A DNA stretch of 16,114 nt from contig NZ_CABUCJ010000055.1 in assembly GCF_902490045.1 (NCBI RefSeq), positions 1 to 16,114 on the forward strand, in the 5' to 3' direction. Under the pieces are notes generated by a model. It did no database searches and had not been told where the DNA came from. It saw only the letters and a program-made list of their open reading frames with translations. The translations under genes and the position numbers were made by a program. This DNA comes from an uncultured Anaerotruncus sp. (GTDB lineage Bacteria > Bacillota > Clostridia > Oscillospirales > Ruminococcaceae). Positions 6,488 through 11,894 of this stretch are shown here, piece by piece; the first letter of the stretch is position 1, and the number at the start of each line of letters is the position of its first letter.

Positions 6488-7035
6488 GAACTGGGTTGCT
6501 CCTGTTCCTTCTCGTTTTTCTTCCGTCCGTCCCACTGAAGTCGCTTTTTTAAATTATACAATAAATGACTGTGCTTTTTCAAGGGTATCCTCGAATTTTT
6601 CGCTTTATTTTTTATACATTTTGCCGATTGCTTCATGATTTTCGCCAAAAAGCCCTGAATCTTTTCTATCAGACGCAGGACCGGCGCCACAAAGACCCGG
6701 TAAATCAGTCCGAAAAGCCACCGGATGGCCGCGATGATCCCCCTGGCCGCGCCGATGAGCAGCGCGCCGAGGGTGCAGTGATAGAGCGAAAAGCCCACCA
6801 GCTCCCCGATCAGGAAAAAGGCGCGCAGCTGCCCGCTGCCCGTCGTGAGCAGGAAGGCGAACGTCGCGCCCGCCGCGGCAAGCGAAAAGAGGATGTCCTC
6901 CAGCAGGACGGCCGGCGAGGGATGCCGGAAGGCGATGCGCAGAATCCGGAAGACGTCGTAGCACACGCCGAGCGCCGCGCCCAGCGCGGCGGACAGCAAA
7001 AAGAGCCACGTCTGTCCCGCTACCGTGATCTCCAT
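6484..7035 (-). CDS. yabQ: Spore cortex biosynthesis protein YabQ
   Basis: This is a 183-residue membrane protein. Four hydrophobic segments fill the N-terminal two thirds (about 8-29, 42-64, 70-92 and 95-120), followed by a very basic cytoplasmic tail rich in lysine. The N-terminal QTWLFLLSAALGAALGVCYDVFRILR matches the YabQ family start, with the conserved YDxxRxxR. In Bacillus, YabQ is made in the mother cell under sigma-E and is needed for the spore cortex. The gene follows yabP by 34 bases and overlaps divIC by 4 bases. The ribosome site is a run of Gs (GGGGGGGAAG) just before ATG 7035. It probably shares the sporulation-type promoter ahead of yabP. Confidence 0.92.
   Translation of the reverse strand: MEITVAGQTWLFLLSAALGAALGVCYDVFRILRIAFRHPSPAVLLEDILFSLAAAGATFAFLLTTGSGQLRAFFLIGELVGFSLYHCTLGALLIGAARGIIAAIRWLFGLIYRVFVAPVLRLIEKIQGFLAKIMKQSAKCIKNKAKNSRIPLKKHSHLLYNLKKRLQWDGRKKNEKEQEQPSS
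6553..6582 (-). promoter_or_regulatory. Promoter candidate for divIC inside yabQ
   Basis: TTGAAA (6577-6582), an 18-base spacer and a perfect TATAAT (6553-6558) lie within the yabQ coding region. They would start transcription about 60 bases before the divIC ATG. The surrounding codons are strikingly AT-rich against the local GC level. Confidence 0.7.
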
Positions 7036-7069
7036 CGGCTTCCCCCCCGTCCTTCCATTCTACCTTCCG

Positions 7070-7351
7070 TCAGCGGAATAATTTGCCGAAAAAGCCGCCC
7101 CGCGCCGGGTGGTTATCCGCGTAGGACAGCCCGTCGATCCGCACGGCCTCGAGGTTCAGGTCCCCCGTCTCCACGTCGATCCGGCTGATGTGCAGCCCCT
7201 CGCCGCGGATCGCCAGCTCCCCCGTCTCGCAGTAGACGACCACCGTCTGCTCGTCAAAGCTGTCCACGTCGGTCACGCCCGTCACCGTCAGCCTCCTGCG
7301 GTTCTCCATGATGATGTTGTGCGGCCCCAGATTCCTCTTCTCCTCGACCAC
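7070..7351 (-). CDS. yabP: Sporulation protein YabP
   Basis: This 93-residue protein belongs to the YabP/YqfC family. Bacillus YabP is made under sigma-E in the mother cell and is needed for spore coat and cortex formation. The family pattern is clear: ENRRRLTVTGVTDVDSFDEQTVV, then GELAIRGEGLHISRIDVETGDLNLEAVRIDGLSYAD, then the ending GGFFGKLFR. The start is GTG at 7351 with GGGGGAGG 9 bases upstream. An internal ATG at residue 15 lacks such a site, and the Bacillus protein has a similar N-terminal extension. A sigma-E-like promoter lies just upstream, and yabQ follows after 34 bases. Confidence 0.92.
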   Translation of the reverse strand: MVEEKRNLGPHNIIMENRRRLTVTGVTDVDSFDEQTVVVYCETGELAIRGEGLHISRIDVETGDLNLEAVRIDGLSYADNHPARGGFFGKLFR

Positions 7352-7384
7352 CCGCGTCCGCCTCCCCCGTCAATTGATCTCTAA

Positions 7385-7413
7385 TACCTATGAGGGGGCG
7401 CGGTAAAATATGA
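7385..7413 (-). promoter_or_regulatory. Sigma-E-like sporulation promoter of yabPQ
   Basis: On the minus strand TCATATT (7407-7413), a 14-base spacer and CATAGGTA (7385-7392) resemble the mother-cell sigma-E pattern of TCATATT and CATA-type boxes with a 13-15 base gap. It is placed about 25 bases ahead of the yabP ribosome site. No sigma-A promoter is visible here. The -10 box matches only in its CATA part, so this is a reasoned candidate. Confidence 0.55.
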
Positions 7414-7446
7414 ACGGGCCGCCGGAGGGAATCCTCCGGCGGCCCG
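7405..7446 (-). terminator. Terminator-like hairpin after rqcP
   Basis: A perfect 14-bp GC stem (7433-7446 with 7415-7428, loop of 4) starts about 10 bases after the rqcP stop. On the minus strand it is followed by TTCATATTTT, a broken U-tract that also contains the -35-like box of the yabP promoter. Confidence 0.55.
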
Positions 7447-7455
7447 CGCCTTTCT

Positions 7456-7698
7456 TCAGTCGACGACCCTGTAGCCCTCGGCGGCGGTGTCCTTGGTGGC
7501 GTATTCGCTCACCTTGAGCACCTGCACCCGCAGCGGCTTCTGGCCGAGGTTCAGTTCGATGACATCCCCCTCCTTCACGTCGTAGGAGGCGCGCGCCACC
7601 TTGCCGTTGACCGACACCCGGCCCGCGTCGCACGCCTCGTTGGCCACGGTGCGCCGCTTGATGAGCCGGGTGATCTTGAGGTATTTATCCAGTCGCAT
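7456..7698 (-). CDS. rqcP: S4-domain ribosome rescue factor RqcP (YabO)
   Basis: This 80-residue protein is almost entirely an S4 RNA-binding domain, with the typical MRLDKYLKITRLIKRRTVAN start and the GRVSVNGKVARASYDVKEGDVIEL core. The length matches the Hsp15-like YabO/RqcP family. RqcP binds 23S rRNA on stalled 50S subunits and drives alanine-tail addition with RqcH in ribosome-associated quality control. TCTGGAGGAAG precedes the ATG at 7698. The gene sits between terminators after hup and after itself, and no clear promoter lies in the 65 bases upstream, so read-through from hup is likely. Position after mazG and before yabP equals Bacillus yabN-yabO-yabP, with hup inserted. Confidence 0.93.
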   Translation of the reverse strand: MRLDKYLKITRLIKRRTVANEACDAGRVSVNGKVARASYDVKEGDVIELNLGQKPLRVQVLKVSEYATKDTAAEGYRVVD

Positions 7699-7714
7699 AC
7701 TCTTCCTCCAGATG

Positions 7715-7746
7715 CAAAAACCTGCCGCATCTTGCGACGCGGCAGG
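7715..7746 (-). terminator. Terminator after hup
   Basis: CCTGCCGC/GCGGCAGG (8 bp, 7739-7746 with 7721-7728) is followed by TTTTTGC on the minus strand, 18 bases after the hup stop. It closes the highly expressed HU gene ahead of rqcP. Confidence 0.8.
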
Positions 7747-7763
7747 CCTTTTGGCGATAGGTC

Positions 7764-8042
7764 TTACTTGCCGGAGACAGCGTCCTTGAGCGCCTTGCCG
7801 GCCTTGAAGGAGGGAACCGTCGCCGCGGCGATCGTGATCTCCTCTTTGGTGATCGGGTTGATGCCCTTGCGCTCGTTGCGGGTCTTGGTCTCAAAGGTTC
7901 CAAAACCAACCAGAGCAACCTTCTCGCCGGCCTTCAGCGCGTCGGTGATCGCGTCGACAACCGCGCCGACGGCCTTCTCGCTGTCCTTCTTGGAAAGTCC
8001 AGATTTCTCCGCAACCGCGGTGATGAGCTCTGCTTTTGTCAT
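7764..8042 (-). CDS. hup: DNA-binding protein HU
   Basis: HU is the small nucleoid protein that bends and packs DNA. The 92-residue length, the MTKAELITAVAEKSGLSKKDSEKAV helical start, the GFGTFETKTRNERKGINPITKE core with the proline-tipped DNA-binding arm, and the ending TVPSFKAGKALKDAV are all standard. GGAGGG lies 7 bases before the ATG. Only a weak promoter is visible in the short gap after mazG: TTGCTG at 8090-8095 and TTTAAT at 8066-8071, with an 18-base spacer. A strong terminator follows. Base and codon use are plainer and less GC-extreme than in its neighbours, as expected of a highly expressed gene. Confidence 0.97.
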   Translation of the reverse strand: MTKAELITAVAEKSGLSKKDSEKAVGAVVDAITDALKAGEKVALVGFGTFETKTRNERKGINPITKEEITIAAATVPSFKAGKALKDAVSGK

Positions 8043-8108
8043 TTTGAATGCCCTCCGTAAATTAAATTAAACATTGTTATATCTTCAGACAGCAACTGCC
8101 TGGGATAA

Positions 8109-8927
8109 TCAGTCGGTCGTTTTGGCGGCGTTCAGCTTCTTGGCCTGCTTCCACAGCTCGTCCAGCTTTTCGATGCCGGCCGTCCGCATGTCCACGTCCC
8201 TCTCCCGCGCAAGCGTCTCCACCTGCTCAAACCGGTCGATGAACTTTTCGCACGCCTGTCCGAGGCTCTGCTCCGCGTCCACATGGGTGAACCGGGACAC
8301 GTTGACCGCCGCGAAGAGCACGTCCCCCAATTCCTCGCAGACGTGCGCCGCGTCCCCTTCGGAAATCGCCTCCCGCAGCTCCGCGACCTCGCTTTCGAGG
8401 TCCCGCAGCGCGCCGCCGGCGTCCGGATAGTCGAATCCGACCTTCGCCGCGCGGTGCTGCACCTTTTCGCTGCGCATGAGCGCCGGAAGCGCCGCGCTCA
8501 CGCTCCTGAGCGTCTCGGTCGCCGTCTTCTGGCCCTTGGTCCGCTCCTTGATGCGGTCCCAGTTGACGAGCACCTCGCCGCTGTCGGCGACCTTTGTCTC
8601 GCCGAACACGTGGGGATGGCGGACGATCAGCTTTTTGCAGATGCCGTCGCACACGTCGCTGAAATCGAAGCGGCCCGCCTCCTCCTCCATGCGCGCGTGG
8701 AACGCCACCTGGAGAAGCACGTCCCCCAGCTCCTCCTGAAGGAGGACCGGGTCGTCGTTGTCGATCGCCTCGCAGACCTCATAGGTCTCCTCGATGAAGT
8801 TCTTCCGGATCGAGTAGTGGTCCTGCTCGCGGTCCCACGGGCAGCCGCCCTCCCCGCGGAGCAGGGACATGATCGTGATCAGGTCCCCGACGTCGTATTT
8901 CTGCTTGCGCTCAAACTGCACCGGCAT
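8109..8927 (-). CDS. mazG: Nucleoside triphosphate pyrophosphohydrolase MazG
   Basis: MazG splits (d)NTPs to NMP and pyrophosphate and cleans up non-canonical nucleotides. This 272-residue protein has two MazG domains in tandem. The first has LLRGEGGCPWDREQ (22-35) and the metal motif EETYE...EELGD (E46, E47, E50, E66, D69). The second has ESEVAELRE...EELGD (about 179-202). Bacillus YabN carries an extra N-terminal tetrapyrrole-methylase-like domain, which is missing here, so this is the short MazG form. The ATG at 8927 is preceded by AAAGGGGG with a fairly long gap. A near-consensus promoter overlaps the spoVB stop codon just upstream. Position between spoVB and rqcP matches the Bacillus yabM-yabN-yabO order. 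Confidence 0.95.
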   Translation of the reverse strand: MPVQFERKQKYDVGDLITIMSLLRGEGGCPWDREQDHYSIRKNFIEETYEVCEAIDNDDPVLLQEELGDVLLQVAFHARMEEEAGRFDFSDVCDGICKKLIVRHPHVFGETKVADSGEVLVNWDRIKERTKGQKTATETLRSVSAALPALMRSEKVQHRAAKVGFDYPDAGGALRDLESEVAELREAISEGDAAHVCEELGDVLFAAVNVSRFTHVDAEQSLGQACEKFIDRFEQVETLARERDVDMRTAGIEKLDELWKQAKKLNAAKTTD

Positions 8928-8971
8928 GCCCGCCGCGCCCCCTTTACAGGCCCATCTGGGCTGCTTTTAGT

Positions 8972-9000
8972 ATTCTACCCTAAAAGGGAGCGCTTTTCAA
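8972..9000 (-). promoter_or_regulatory. Promoter of mazG overlapping the spoVB stop
   Basis: TTGAAA (8995-9000), a 17-base spacer and TAGAAT (8972-8977) lie at the 3' end of spoVB. The TAG stop codon of spoVB (8975-8977) forms the first half of the -10 box. The predicted mazG leader is about 37 bases. Confidence 0.7.
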
Positions 9001-10717
9001 GTAGCTTTGCAAACTTTTCGCCGCCCGGCACCATTAATATATCCTCTTTGGTGACGGTTTTAGTCAATAAGACGACAAAAACATAGATAACGACACCGAT
9101 CGACACGCCGCCCACCGCCGCGAGCTGACTGCCGCAAACCCGCTCCAACAGCCCGTTCGCGGCCCAGGCCCCCAGCGCGCAGCAAGCCGCCGCGAAAAAC
9201 GGCTTTCCGAAAACCGGCCCCACCGGGATGCGCACCCCGGTAGAATTTACCAGCACGCCGAAGCTCACGAAAAGCACGAACGCGTAGCAGGCGAGCGTCC
9301 CGACGGGCGCGGCCTGGATGTTGAGCTGGGGAATCGCCACGAGCAGGAAGTTGAGCGCGAGCTTGAGCCCGCCCCCGGCCAGCAGCAGCTTGACCGGCAG
9401 GTCGGCGCGCCCGACCGCCTGCAAAATCGCGTTGACCGGCAGCGAGAGCGCCACAAAGACCGCGCTCAGCCCCATCAGGTGGAGCGCCGGGGAGATGACC
9501 GCCGACTCCATCGGCTTGGAGAAGAAGAGCAGCCGCAGCACCGGGCCGGCCATCGCGCAGATGCCCAGCCCCGCCGGCATCGCGATGAGGGAGGCCAGCC
9601 GCAGCGCCGACGCGATGTTGCGCTCCAGCGCCCTTTTGTCGCGCACCGCCCACGCCGCCGAAACGGCGGGCAACAGGCTCACGCCGATCGTCGTGGTGAG
9701 CGAGGGTACGAGGTTATAGACCGGCACCGCCAGCCCCGAATAGCAGCCGTAGAGGTAGGAGGCGAGCATCTCCCGGCCCACCCCGCCCGGGATCAGCCCC
9801 TCGTAGATGCCCTCGATCACGCCCGGATGGCGGGTGATCGCGCGGCTCAGGCGGTTCATCACCGAGATCAGGTCGATGAAGGAGGTCAGGTTGGTGATGA
9901 GCGAGGCGACGCACACCGGCACCGCGATCGCGGCCAGCCGTTTGAGCAGTGTGCGGGAGGAGGCCGCGGGAGGCGACGCCTTCCACTGCCCGGGGGTGAT
10001 CGCGCCGCGCCCGAGTTTGTGGCGCGCGGCCATGTAGACCGCGCCGCAGAGGGTGCTGACCGTCACGCCGAGGATCGCGCCCGCCGCCGCGTAGGGCAGC
10101 ACCGCGATCTGCGCCTCCTGCGCCGAGGCGCAGGGGGCCCCAAACACCGTGCCCTCCCGGGAGAACTGCCGCAGGCCCGCCACCGTCACGCCGTAGGAGA
10201 GCGAAAGGCCGAACGCGAGCTTCGCGACCGCCTCGACAATCTGCGAGACGGCGGTGGGGGCCATGTCCTGCATCCCCTGCCAGTAGCCGCGCAGCGCCGC
10301 CATCAGGCAGCCGAAGAAGAGCGCCGGGGAGAGCATCCGCACCGCCCACACCGAGCCCGGATTCTGCACCCGGGCGGAAAACCACCCCGCGCCGAAGAAC
10401 ATGAGCAGGCTCCCCGCCGCGCCGACCGCGAGGAAGGCCACCCCCGCCACCCGCAGGAGCTTGCGCGCGTCGCGCGCGCGCCCGCAGGCCATGCTCTCGC
10501 TGACGAGCTTGGAGACCGCCACCGGCACGCCCGACACAAAGAGGGCGTAGAGCGGATAGTAGAGCTCGTAGGCGACGTTGAAGTAGCTCATGCCCACGCC
10601 GCCGAGGATGTTGGTGAGCGGGATTTTGAAAAGCGCGCCGATCAGCTTGACGACCACCGTCCCGGCCGCCAGCACCATCGTCCCATACAGATAGCCGTGC
10701 CTGTGGCGCTGCTCCAT
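8975..10717 (-). CDS. spoVB: SpoVB/YabM-type MOP-superfamily flippase
   Basis: This is a roughly 580-residue integral membrane protein with about 14 helices, in the polysaccharide biosynthesis / MurJ-SpoVB branch of the MOP superfamily. The start GTMVLAAGTVVVKLIGALFK, then LTNILGGVGMSYFNVAYELY and SGVPVAVSKLVSES, are hallmarks of the SpoVB group, which is thought to move lipid-linked cell-wall precursors for the spore cortex. It is somewhat longer than the 518-residue Bacillus SpoVB. Position upstream of mazG fits the Bacillus paralogue YabM, so the exact orthologue is uncertain. ATG 10717 has GGGGGTG upstream at good distance; GTG 10723 is too close. A weak extended -10 candidate, TGGTAATAT (10749-10757), lies in the divergent gap shared with mtnN. 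Confidence 0.88.
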   Translation of the reverse strand: MEQRHRHGYLYGTMVLAAGTVVVKLIGALFKIPLTNILGGVGMSYFNVAYELYYPLYALFVSGVPVAVSKLVSESMACGRARDARKLLRVAGVAFLAVGAAGSLLMFFGAGWFSARVQNPGSVWAVRMLSPALFFGCLMAALRGYWQGMQDMAPTAVSQIVEAVAKLAFGLSLSYGVTVAGLRQFSREGTVFGAPCASAQEAQIAVLPYAAAGAILGVTVSTLCGAVYMAARHKLGRGAITPGQWKASPPAASSRTLLKRLAAIAVPVCVASLITNLTSFIDLISVMNRLSRAITRHPGVIEGIYEGLIPGGVGREMLASYLYGCYSGLAVPVYNLVPSLTTTIGVSLLPAVSAAWAVRDKRALERNIASALRLASLIAMPAGLGICAMAGPVLRLLFFSKPMESAVISPALHLMGLSAVFVALSLPVNAILQAVGRADLPVKLLLAGGGLKLALNFLLVAIPQLNIQAAPVGTLACYAFVLFVSFGVLVNSTGVRIPVGPVFGKPFFAAACCALGAWAANGLLERVCGSQLAAVGGVSIGVVIYVFVVLLTKTVTKEDILMVPGGEKFAKLLEKRSLLG

Positions 10718-10785
10718 TCCCACACCCCCGTCCCGAATTAATACACCTATATTACCACAGCGGGCCGTTTATTACTATACCGCGG

Positions 10786-10814
10786 TTGCATTCCCCCGCC
10801 CTTTCGGGTAGAAT
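10786..10814 (+). promoter_or_regulatory. Promoter of mtnN
   Basis: TTGCAT (10786-10791), a 17-base spacer and TAGAAT (10809-10814) precede the gene by a leader of about 29 bases. The -35 box is weak beyond TTG. It lies in the gap shared with the divergent spoVB gene. Confidence 0.55.
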
Positions 10815-10849
10815 GGGAGCATCTGAACCGTTTGGAGGACTTGATTTTT

Positions 10850-11527
10850 ATGGTTACGATCGGCGTCATCTGCGCGATGGACAGCGAATTCGACCTCATC
10901 CGCGAGGCCCTCTCCCACGGGGAGCTCCAAACCGTGGGCCGCTGCGAATTCCTTCTGGCCGAGCGCGCGGGCAAACGGATCGCCGCCGCCACCTGCGGCG
11001 TCGGCAAGGTCAACGCCGCCGTCTGCGCGCAGATGCTCATCTCCCGCTTCGGCGCGGACTACGTGATCAACAGCGGCGTCGCCGGCGCGCTTTCGGACAG
11101 GCTGCGCATCCTCGACCTCGTCGCGGCGCGCAACGTCTTTTACCACGACCTCGAGGAGCGCCTGCTGCAAAAATATTTTCCCCGCCGCTCCCGCTTCCCC
11201 GCGGACGAACGGCTCGCCTCCCTCGTGGAGGAGCTCGCCGCCGAACAGGGGGTCCGCTGCGTGCGCGGGGAGATCGTCTCGGGCGAGCAGTTTGTCACCG
11301 ATTCCGCCGTCAAGGAACGGATCGCCCGCGAAACCCGCGCCGACGCGATCGAGATGGAGGGCGCGGCGGTCGGCCACGCCTGCTATCTGAGCGGGGTGCC
11401 TTTCGCCGTCGTGCGGTGCATCTCGGACGGCGCCGACGACAGCGGCGGCATGGACTACGACACCTTCGTCGAACACGCCGCCCGGCGCTGCGCCAAAATC
11501 ACCCTCGGCCTCATCGACCGCATCTGA
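10850..11527 (+). CDS. mtnN: 5'-Methylthioadenosine/S-adenosylhomocysteine nucleosidase
   Basis: MtnN removes adenine from methylthioadenosine and S-adenosylhomocysteine, recycling the by-products of SAM reactions in the cytoplasm and yielding the precursor of AI-2. The 225-residue length is typical. Marks are the start IGVICAMDSEFD with the catalytic glutamate E13, CGVGKVNAA (49-57), INSGVAGAL (73-81), the substrate-binding EMEGAAVGH (168-176) and the catalytic aspartate D193 in RCISDGADD. The start at 10850 has GGAGG 11 bases upstream; a TTG in frame at 10832 overlaps that site and is not used. It is one of only two plus-strand genes here, divergent from spoVB, and is followed by the hairpin-rich gap. 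Confidence 0.96.
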   Translation: MVTIGVICAMDSEFDLIREALSHGELQTVGRCEFLLAERAGKRIAAATCGVGKVNAAVCAQMLISRFGADYVINSGVAGALSDRLRILDLVAARNVFYHDLEERLLQKYFPRRSRFPADERLASLVEELAAEQGVRCVRGEIVSGEQFVTDSAVKERIARETRADAIEMEGAAVGHACYLSGVPFAVVRCISDGADDSGGMDYDTFVEHAARRCAKITLGLIDRI

Positions 11528-11544
11528 GCGCGGCGGGAGACACT

Positions 11545-11624
11545 GGCGGCGGAACCCGCGCATCCGCGCGGGGACGCGTTCACAGAACGCGTCCGCCCGG
11601 CCGTGGGCCGGGCGTTCCGCCGCC
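11545..11624. repeat. Perfect four-way cloverleaf element, 80 nt
   Basis: A 10-bp closing stem (11545-11554 with 11615-11624, GGCGGCGGAA/TTCCGCCGCC) encloses three hairpins joined end to end. They are CCCGCGC/GCGCGGG (11555-11561 with 11566-11572), GACGCGTT/AACGCGTC (11573-11580 with 11586-11593) and CGCCCGGCC/GGCCGGGCG (11594-11602 with 11606-11614). All 34 pairs are Watson-Crick. Only the three loops (4, 5 and 3 bases) are unpaired, and no base is unpaired at the junction. Stem lengths do not fit a tRNA. It begins 17 bases after the mtnN stop and has no U-tract. It could act as RNA (3' end stability) or as a DNA cruciform or mobile repeat. Confidence 0.85.
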
Positions 11625-11648
11625 GGGCGCGCCCCCGCCCCGCGCGTG

Positions 11649-11676
11649 AAAAAAGCCGCCTCGTCAGAGGCGGCTT
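11649..11676 (-). terminator. Rho-independent terminator for the MATE gene
   Basis: AAGCCGCCTC/GAGGCGGCTT (10 bp, loop of 4) is followed by TTTTTT on the minus strand. It lies about 220 bases past the MATE stop codon, at the far end of the hairpin block, so the block would be part of the MATE transcript. In the plus direction there is no U-run, so it is not an obvious terminator for mtnN. Confidence 0.7.
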
Positions 11677-11702
11677 CAGCTTGTCGATAAATCGACAAGC
11701 TG
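11677..11702. repeat. 12-bp perfect inverted repeat
   Basis: CAGCTTGTCGAT and ATCGACAAGCTG (11677-11688 with 11691-11702), separated by AA, directly adjoin the terminator hairpin. There is no U-run on either side. It belongs to the hairpin block between mtnN and the MATE gene. Confidence 0.75.
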
Positions 11703-11707
11703 CTGGA

Positions 11708-11763
11708 CGGGGAACCCGGATCGCCTCGCCTCACAAGGTTCGGCTTGCTCCCTTGTTTCCCCG
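11708..11763. repeat. Nested hairpin in the mtnN-MATE gap
   Basis: An outer 7-bp stem, CGGGGAA/TTCCCCG (11708-11714 with 11757-11763), encloses an inner 6-bp stem, ACAAGG/CCTTGT (11733-11738 with 11751-11756). The two right arms are contiguous. No convincing coding region lies here. Confidence 0.5.
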
Positions 11764-11783
11764 CCAGTACCGCCCTTCCTCTT

Positions 11784-11851
11784 GTAAAACCGCTCTTTGA
11801 GCGGTTTTACGCTTTAAGGTGATTTTGTCCGGCACAGGTCCGGACAAAATC
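11784..11851. repeat. Pair of 12-bp perfect hairpins
   Basis: GTAAAACCGCTC/GAGCGGTTTTAC (11784-11795 with 11799-11810, loop TTT) and GATTTTGTCCGG/CCGGACAAAATC (11821-11832 with 11840-11851, loop of 7) stand 10 bases apart, about 45 bases past the MATE stop. The inner six pairs of the first (CCGCTC/GAGCGG) are the same as in the hairpin at 171-185. Neither has a true U-tract. Together with 11545-11763 they fill the gap of about 370 bases, in which I see no gene. Confidence 0.75.
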
Positions 11852-11894
11852 AAAAGCCTGTCGAAAAAGCGCGGACTCGTGGGGAGCGGGGCGG

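Noticed and set aside
9479..10741. A 420-codon open frame on the plus strand opposite spoVB
   Set aside because: It is full of arginine, histidine and alanine repeats and has no fold-like pattern. The minus strand carries a convincing 14-helix flippase, so this is a shadow of high GC content.
10749..10777. Full sigma-A promoter for spoVB
   Set aside because: TGGTAATAT is an acceptable extended -10, but the -35 position (TAGTAA) matches poorly, so it is only mentioned under the gene.
11545..11624. tRNA-like gene
   Set aside because: The fold has three arms, but stem lengths (10, 7, 8, 9), absence of unpaired junction bases and lack of T-loop and D-loop sequence exclude a tRNA.
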